From NCBI RefSeq assembly GCF_020520425.1, contig NC_079487.1:109092141-109156140 (forward strand): DNA of 64,000 nt, given 5' to 3'. Of this stretch, positions 58,860 to 64,000 are shown one piece after another. This stretch comes from Spinacia oleracea (lineage: Eukaryota > Streptophyta > Magnoliopsida > Caryophyllales > Amaranthaceae). Both the position numbers and the translations under genes were made by a program. The notes beneath the pieces were generated by a model. It was given only the letters and a program-made list of their open reading frames with translations, made no database searches and was not told the origin of the DNA. Numbering within the stretch: position 1 is the stretch's first letter; every line of letters begins with the position of its first letter.

Positions 58860-59259
58860 TGTTGGAGATAACGAGTCAGCGAGCTATAGTTCAGAGGATC
58901 CAAGCACGTAGCCACATCATTGCAAAGATGGACTTGCTCACACATGATTACTCCTCATGTAACTGAATTCAGTTACAAGTATGCCACACTGGCATTCCTA
59001 CAACATGCTTGCTCTTGCATTCTTATTGGTTGATAGTTTATGGCAGCCTTCTTATTGGCTATGCCATCACTACATTGTTCTAGTATATATAGGATTGCTC
59101 TCCTTTTCCTAATTAGCTTACTACGGATTATTAAGTTGTGTTGTAAGAATACTCTCTCTCTATATACTTCTCTCTCTGAAGTTCAGTTTATACTGCAGAG
59201 TTGCTAAACTGTTGTTCCCAATTTCGTTCAATACTTGATCCAATTTCAAGCTTTCAACA
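58860..59259 (+). repeat. 3' LTR of the copia element
   Basis: It begins TGTTGGAGATAACGAG after the G-rich tract and ends CTTTCAACA. It is close to the 5' LTR, with a short extra segment (CTATAG) near its start. Confidence 0.85.
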
Positions 59260-59276
59260 CACACCCTAGTGACAGC

Positions 59277-60060
59277 CTTATCATACAATTGCGCACCAAT
59301 TTGGAAAATGTAGTTGGTACCTTATGGGTTCAACGGAAGTGATTTCGGTACACAAAATATTGATTTTGGAATGTAGAGGTGTGCCAAAATCAATAATCGA
59401 TCATCTCCTACTAATTAACAGTGGCGAACGAGAAGCCCCTGATCAATAAAGTCGTTCTTCTTAGCAAAAGAAAAAGCCTTGCTATACAATGTGGGTCAAT
59501 AAGTAAGTCTAAAAGATTGGAATTTGGACTTGCCCTATGCATATCATATATTCAGGTGTTTCATTTAGATTATTTTGTTGTCATAACTTTGTAAGAGCTT
59601 ATCAGCTTAAAAGGGGATGGGGATTAGACCTGGTTATTGAGCAGGTTACATAAAAATTGGTACGAAGTAAAAGCGGGGAATGGGGATAGTCATTAAAGGG
59701 TCACTTTTAAGGAGTGGTTACTGAATGGGTCAAAACGAGTCGCATGTTAAAGCAAGGTGGGTGGGGAATGGGGATGGCTCTGGTGGCCTCGTAGTCTCAT
59801 GTATTTTGCGGGCACGGCGAATAAATGGACTTAATTGAGAGACCAACCTTTGTACGGGCATATAAATTATGAATGGACTATACAACCATACAAGATCACC
59901 ATCTAGCCTAATATAAAAGCTGCCCCGTTTTCATAAATGATTTATCATCTTGATGTTTGTGTATTTGATCGAATAAACAATATTCCATTTATCGTGAAAT
60001 AGTAGTTGCAAATAAAAGGTCCGAATAAAGTTGTGACCTTTCTAAAAATAGTTCGTAATA
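59277..60060. other. Intergenic
   Basis: A+T-rich with a GGGGATGG-type low-complexity stretch at ~59610-59780. I see no gene. Confidence 0.4.
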
Positions 60061-60317
60061 CTTTATCCATTCTTGTTTACATGACATAATTAGGTTTTTG
60101 ACACTATTTACACAAGTTCCTTTGACTTCATTTTGTGATTTATACATAAGAAAAAACATAGGCGTGTGGAGTCTAGTTAGATTCATCTCAATGAATAGTT
60201 TTTAAATATCAACTTTTATAATTTTTTCTTATCCATAATTGAAAATATTAATGTTTGAAATCGTACATTGGCAAATATGCCTAAATAATTGTGTCATTTA
60301 AAAAAGAACAGAGGAAG
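60061..60317. mobile_element. MITE flanked by TA, second family copy
   Basis: The ends CTTTATCCATTCTTG and the complement of CTTCCTCTGTTCTTT are flanked by TA (60059-60060 and 60318-60319). The inside is an inverted match to 16914-17172 (for example GTGATTTATACATAAGA). It is 257 bp and non-coding. Confidence 0.65.
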
Positions 60318-61667
60318 TAGTTAACCGTACTTCGTATTTTTCATTTATGGATATCAAATGACATGGAACACAAATTATGCATTGGGCCATTGGGGGTTTG
60401 AGCTTACAACATATTTTTTTATACATAGTATCAATCTTAATTAGTAGGTCAAGACATCATTAATATTATCGTTTTAGATGTAAAACAGAATTAAACATTT
60501 TTTTATTGTATCGTCAACTTTAAAAAAAAGCTTCTTTCGTCTAAGGTTTTTCATGTTTCCATTTGGCATATTAGTTTCTCATAAACTAGCTAAGCTAAGT
60601 CTTGTAAGTACCTAAATCAATCTTGAGGTTTTAATCAAACATTCATATAACGGTAAGTGGGTAACCTAACCTAACACGTACGAGCTAGTTTACTTTTGGC
60701 CCATGGCCATCACTACACAACTACTCCACCTAACCTAACAAAATTTAATAGAATTTTACTCATATAATATAGATAGACACGTACTGCTCAAACTTATTTA
60801 ACTTACAGTGTGTTTGGGAACTATAGTTTAATGAAAAAAGTGGATAAAGTTATAGAAATAGGAGAATTCCTTAATTTTAGCTTGTATGGTAATTTAAATG
60901 GAAAATTGACGAAAATGAAATGTGTGAATATCAACTAGTTATATTTTACTTGTTTTATTTTCCACACTTTCCCCTCAAAAGTGATGAAAAAACTGTGAAA
61001 AATAAATTAAAGAAGTGAAAATTATGTGATATTCCAATTTCCTCAATTTTCATTAATAATTAGCCAAACAAAATAAAATTTAGAGACTTCTACTTATTTC
61101 TTCAGATTTTTTTTTTCTACATATTTTCATAATTTTACGTTTTCTCACATTTCCAAGTTAACTTAGTATCCAAACACAATGTTAGTGCCAACAAATTTTG
61201 ATAAAATTTAAATCACAAAGTGGAATTGACATTAAAAAGTAACGGTTTAACGTAGGTGTTCGACTCAAACTATTGAACCAAAAGGACTAAAGGAGTACTT
61301 TGAAGCGTTAATTTGGTACCTTTGTCAAAAACTACACCACAATTAGCTTTAATGAAAAGCCATAATTAGCTTTAATGAAATATGGAGTACCATAAAATCT
61401 AACGCTACGATCCCGTTGAGTATAATCCTCGTTTATATCTTTATTAGTAAAATAACTAGCTTTTGAGCCCGTTTAAAGAGCGGATATTGGTTGTTCAACT
61501 TTCTTTTGAAGCTTAACTAGCTTTTGAGCACGTTCAATGAACGGGACAATTATATAATACATGATTCTTAAGCCGTATTTTAAATTGTTAATTTTATCGA
61601 GGGCTTGTGATTGTCGTGGAAATATATGATTCATATAAAGGTGAAAGTTGAAAGTTGAAAAAAATTA
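60318..61667. other. Intergenic, A+T-rich
   Basis: I see no gene. Short direct repeats such as CATAATTAGCTTTAATGAAA (61344-61380) and CTAGCTTTTGAGC (61458, 61509) occur. Confidence 0.4.
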
Positions 61668-61951
61668 ATCCTTCTGTCCCGAACTAGGTGTTACACTTTC
61701 TTTTTTTGTCCGTTCCAAATTAGTTGTTACACTTCTAAATTAGGAATGACCCCACAATTATTATATTGTCTTTCTCTTCCCAATAATTTTTTTTTGTCCC
61801 TACAACCTCTCTCATTCAATTAAAAAAAATATCCACTAACTCCTACCACATCTACTTTTTCAATAAAATAACAATTGATAACCAAACAACCACTTATTAC
61901 CTAAATCTTTGTGCAAAGGTAAGTGTAACAACTAATTTGAGACGGAGGGAG
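61668..61951. mobile_element. Stowaway MITE
   Basis: The left end CCTTCTGTCCCGAACTAGG, followed by TGTTACAC, mirrors the right end (GTGTAACAACTAATTTGAG, ACGGAGGGAG). TA flanks at 61666-61667 and 61952-61953. It is 284 bp and non-coding. Confidence 0.7.
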
Positions 61952-61954
61952 TAT

Positions 61955-62212
61955 AAAATTAGATGGTGAATTAATATTTAGTGTTAAAGAGTGAAATAGA
62001 GTGGAAGATGTTGAATGAATATATGAAGTAAATGGTGAATTGATGTTGAATGAGTAAGATAAAATAGAAGAGGTGTTGAAGTTTTAAATAAATTTGCATA
62101 ACAAAAAGATAAATTGAAATAAATAAATAAATTTATGGATGAAAGATGAGGTATGACATGTGTCATCTAATCATGTATGATTTTCCTTTTTAAATAGTAG
62201 GTATAAATAGAT
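61955..62212 (-). mobile_element. Helitron-like fragment
   Basis: On the minus strand near 62212 it starts TCTATTTATACCTACTATTT, a Helitron-type 5' end. It then carries ATGACACATGTCATAC and a body (TTCACCATTTAC, ATTCAACATCTTCC) shared with 62581-62815 and 43100-43265. No GC hairpin/CTAG end is clear at the left, so it is probably truncated. Confidence 0.45.
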
Positions 62213-62327
62213 TAGGTATAGATTAGGTATAGATTAGTAGGGACTTGTGATTTTTGGTAACATGTGAATTAAATAAAGACGTAATTTGAATGTTGAAAAA
62301 ATATTTTAAAAAATTATGTTGATTTAA

Positions 62328-62578
62328 TATATTTAATACTTGACCTGTTTTGACTTTTTGCACTATTTACATAATTCACTTTGACCCTATTTTATTTCTA
62401 GTATATGAAAATAATGTTAGTATATAATATATTGTTGGCTTCATCTTAATATAAATTTTCAAAATATTAATATTTTTATAAATTTTTATAATATGTAGTT
62501 AAAGAAATTGGTTGTTAAAGTTGTGCATTGGCAAACGTACCCGGTCAAAACAGGTCGAGTACTAAGGGACAGAGGGAG
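62328..62578. mobile_element. MITE, third family copy
   Basis: TACTTGACCTGTTTTGAC at the left mirrors GTCAAAACAGGTCGAGTA at the right, which continues to AGGGACAGAGGGAG and TA (62579-62580). The left terminus seems shortened. Internally it resembles 60061-60317. Confidence 0.5.
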
Positions 62579-62580
62579 TA

Positions 62581-62815
62581 TATTTTTTTGACAGGATGTT
62601 GAATTAATATTGAATGTTTAGGGTGGAGTGGAAGAGCCTAATGTGTATATTAGGCTATTGGTAACTTGCTGTTGAATAAGGAAGATAAAGGGGATAATGC
62701 GTTGAAGTTGTAAAACAAATAAACAATAAAAGAAGTTGATGGATGAAATGAGAGATGACACATGACTTCTAATAATTTATGGTTTTCTTTTTTATAGACT
62801 AGGTTTAGATACTTC
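62581..62815 (-). mobile_element. Helitron-like fragment
   Basis: On the minus strand it starts TCTAAACCTAGTCTATAAAA near 62815, then GTCATGTGTCATCTCTC, and shares its body with 61955-62212. The 3' end is not identified. Confidence 0.4.
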
Positions 62816-63533
62816 GTATTTGCTATTGTTTTCAAATAGATGTCAAAAGAACCGCCGGTGTCAACGCATAATGTCATCGATATTTTGTTTGTGCTATAGT
62901 AGAAACACACCCTTGCAATTTACACTAAACACTAATTCGGATTCAGTAATGTTTTGACTAAGTTACTCCAACAATAGGTGATGAAAACACCAGATAAAAA
63001 TAATGGAATAAATGATATTTCGTGATCATAAGCTTTTATAAATACTAGGTTAAGATCGGGAGAAATAAAGTACAAACGATAGAACAACAAAAGGTGTAAC
63101 ACCCATCTATCTTTAAACCTGAATATTATATTCCATCAATTTTACTCTTTCATACAAATAGAACTAAAAAATATTGGACCACTATTCCTACAATATACAA
63201 ACAAGATAACGACCATCCAATCTCAAGTTTCTAGATCATTTGTCCATAAGCCTAGCTAAGAATCTAAAATCATACTTATATATTTTGTCACCTGAAATTT
63301 AAGCTTAATGTCATTATCCCAAACCTTAACATCTAGGACTTTGAAACTCAGTATTTTAGAATATTATATAATAAAGTAGTTTGTTACAAGTTTAAAAAGT
63401 AGTTAAAAAGAACAGCAAAATGACACAAAAAAAACTGTTGAGATTCAACCTCGTATAATCCCCCCAAAAGTTCCCTTTTTAAGCTCTTAAATGAAGCCAT
63501 GCAAAAACCAGAAAAAGTAGCCGTTAGGGTTCA
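62816..63533. other. Intergenic, upstream of the last gene
   Basis: A+T-rich and without a coding region. The right end is the promoter side of the gene starting at 63900. Confidence 0.35.
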
Positions 63534-63540
63534 TATAAAG
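63534..63540 (+). promoter_or_regulatory. TATA box candidate for the gene at 63900
   Basis: TATAAAG is followed by a leader rich in GAGAGAAA and TCTCTC runs. A CACGTG (G-box) word lies at 63730-63735, inside the presumed leader. It predicts a start near 63565 and a leader of ~330 nt, possibly with an intron. Confidence 0.4.
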
Positions 63541-63899
63541 ATTAAAAGAAGTGGAGCTCATTTCTCAACATTTTTGTAGTAAATTTAAGAGAGAGAAACT
63601 TGTTAATTTTTGTTTTAGAGAGAGAAAGAGATGAAAAAAACTAGCCGTTGAGAGGCGCCTCTGAACCATTAACAAACCTGACAGATTGTCCCGGGGTTTT
63701 TTAACTTTTCACGAGATTTTCTCTCTCCTCACGTGCTGCTATGACACTCAAAAAAAAACTACAAAGCCCTCTCTTTTCTGTTTCATCCCCTGTTTCATCA
63801 AGTCATTTTCAGCTCCTCACCAAAATAAAAACCCCAAAAATAAAATAAAACAAAAACCCATCAACATTTTCAAATTTTAAGAAATACCCATTTACTCAA

Positions 63900-64000
63900 A
63901 TGTTGAATACAACTCAGAAAAAGAAGGGAAAATGGAAGAAACAATCCCAAGTTTCCGGTATCGGCTTCGGGTTGGATTACAAGAAGTTGGTGTTTTTGGG
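63900..64000 (+). CDS. Start of an unidentified gene, cut by the window end
   Basis: From the ATG at 63900 the frame reads MLNTTQKKKGKWKKQSQ and stays open to the window end (33 codons); it is very Lys-rich. A second ATG at 63932 in another frame has better context (AAAATGG) and also stays open (MEETIPSFRYRLRVGLQEVG). I cannot decide which is used, and neither is recognisable. The long GA/CT-rich leader with a TATA box upstream is what makes a gene start likely. Confidence 0.4.
   Translation, partial: MLNTTQKKKGKWKKQSQVSGIGFGLDYKKLVFL

Larger units (their letters stand above)
52505..59259 (+). mobile_element. Broken Ty1/copia retrotransposon
   Basis: This is a fossil copia element with both LTRs, the 5-bp target duplication CACAC (52500-52504 and 59260-59264), a primer site TGGTATCAGAG after the first LTR (initiator-Met type) and a G-rich tract before the second. 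Parts in copia order: gag from ~53209 with a CCHC knuckle near 54110, protease region ~54360-54600, integrase ~54650-55600, reverse transcriptase ~56030-56860 and on past a nested solo LTR, and RNase H ~58220-58840. The coding region is broken in well over ten places, so it is a fossil. The LTRs differ at roughly 25-30 of ~395 positions by eye, which suggests an age of a few million years under usual plant rates. Confidence 0.85.
51843..59268. mobile_element. hAT-type MITE split by a copia element
   Basis: The left end TAGGGTTGTGCAAAACAACC and the right end (GGTTTGCACAC at 52494-52504, then CCTA at 59265-59268) are inverted copies. The 8-bp flanks GTAACAGC (51835-51842) and GTGACAGC (59269-59276) differ at one base, as expected for an old hAT target duplication. 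The MITE itself is ~670 bp, with internal CGGTTAACC-type inverted words and no coding region. A copia element landed four bases inside its right terminus. Confidence 0.75.

Overview
This is nuclear DNA from a flowering plant, very probably a eudicot. The genes have GT-AG introns and the intergenic DNA is A+T-rich. It is packed with Stowaway, Tourist-like and hAT MITEs, Helitrons with the CTAG end, copia LTR elements and mariner-like (DD39D) DNA. A Caryophyllales (spinach/beet/quinoa-type) source is plausible from the overall repeat flavour, but this is only an impression.

Host genes, left to right: (1) 3702-8045 (+), a DCD-domain plus Kelch-repeat protein rebuilt from ten coding exons (735 aa); (2) 9425-14407 (-), a plastid BADC-type biotin/lipoyl-attachment-domain protein rebuilt from nine exons (274 aa), which lacks the biotinylated lysine and so is a likely negative regulator of acetyl-CoA carboxylase; (3) 19343-20938 (-), a two-exon plant protein of unknown function (497 aa); (4) 23533-24786 (-), an intronless presenilin with YD, GLGD and PALP motifs; (5) 48043-48690 (+), an intronless PRA1-family trafficking protein; (6) the first bases of a gene entering at 63900 (+). 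They have unrelated jobs and form no cluster.

The rest is mobile DNA. The most striking piece is a 6.5-kb mariner-like element (29815-36360, TA target duplication) with an open 548-aa DD39D transposase. Between the transposase and the far end lies an array of nine foldbacks of 80-120 nt, and then a second, oppositely oriented two-exon gene. The foldbacks fall into families with conserved loops and bases but different, still self-complementary arms; one pair shows three compensatory base-pair changes. I consider this array the best candidate for an undescribed system in the window.

Other insertions form readable nests. Two Helitrons sit in a Stowaway MITE (154-1541). One Helitron sits inside another (43346-44540). 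A solo LTR sits in a Tourist-like element in a satellite-like array (36363-42640). A solo LTR sits in a broken copia element, itself in the right terminus of a hAT MITE (51843-59268).
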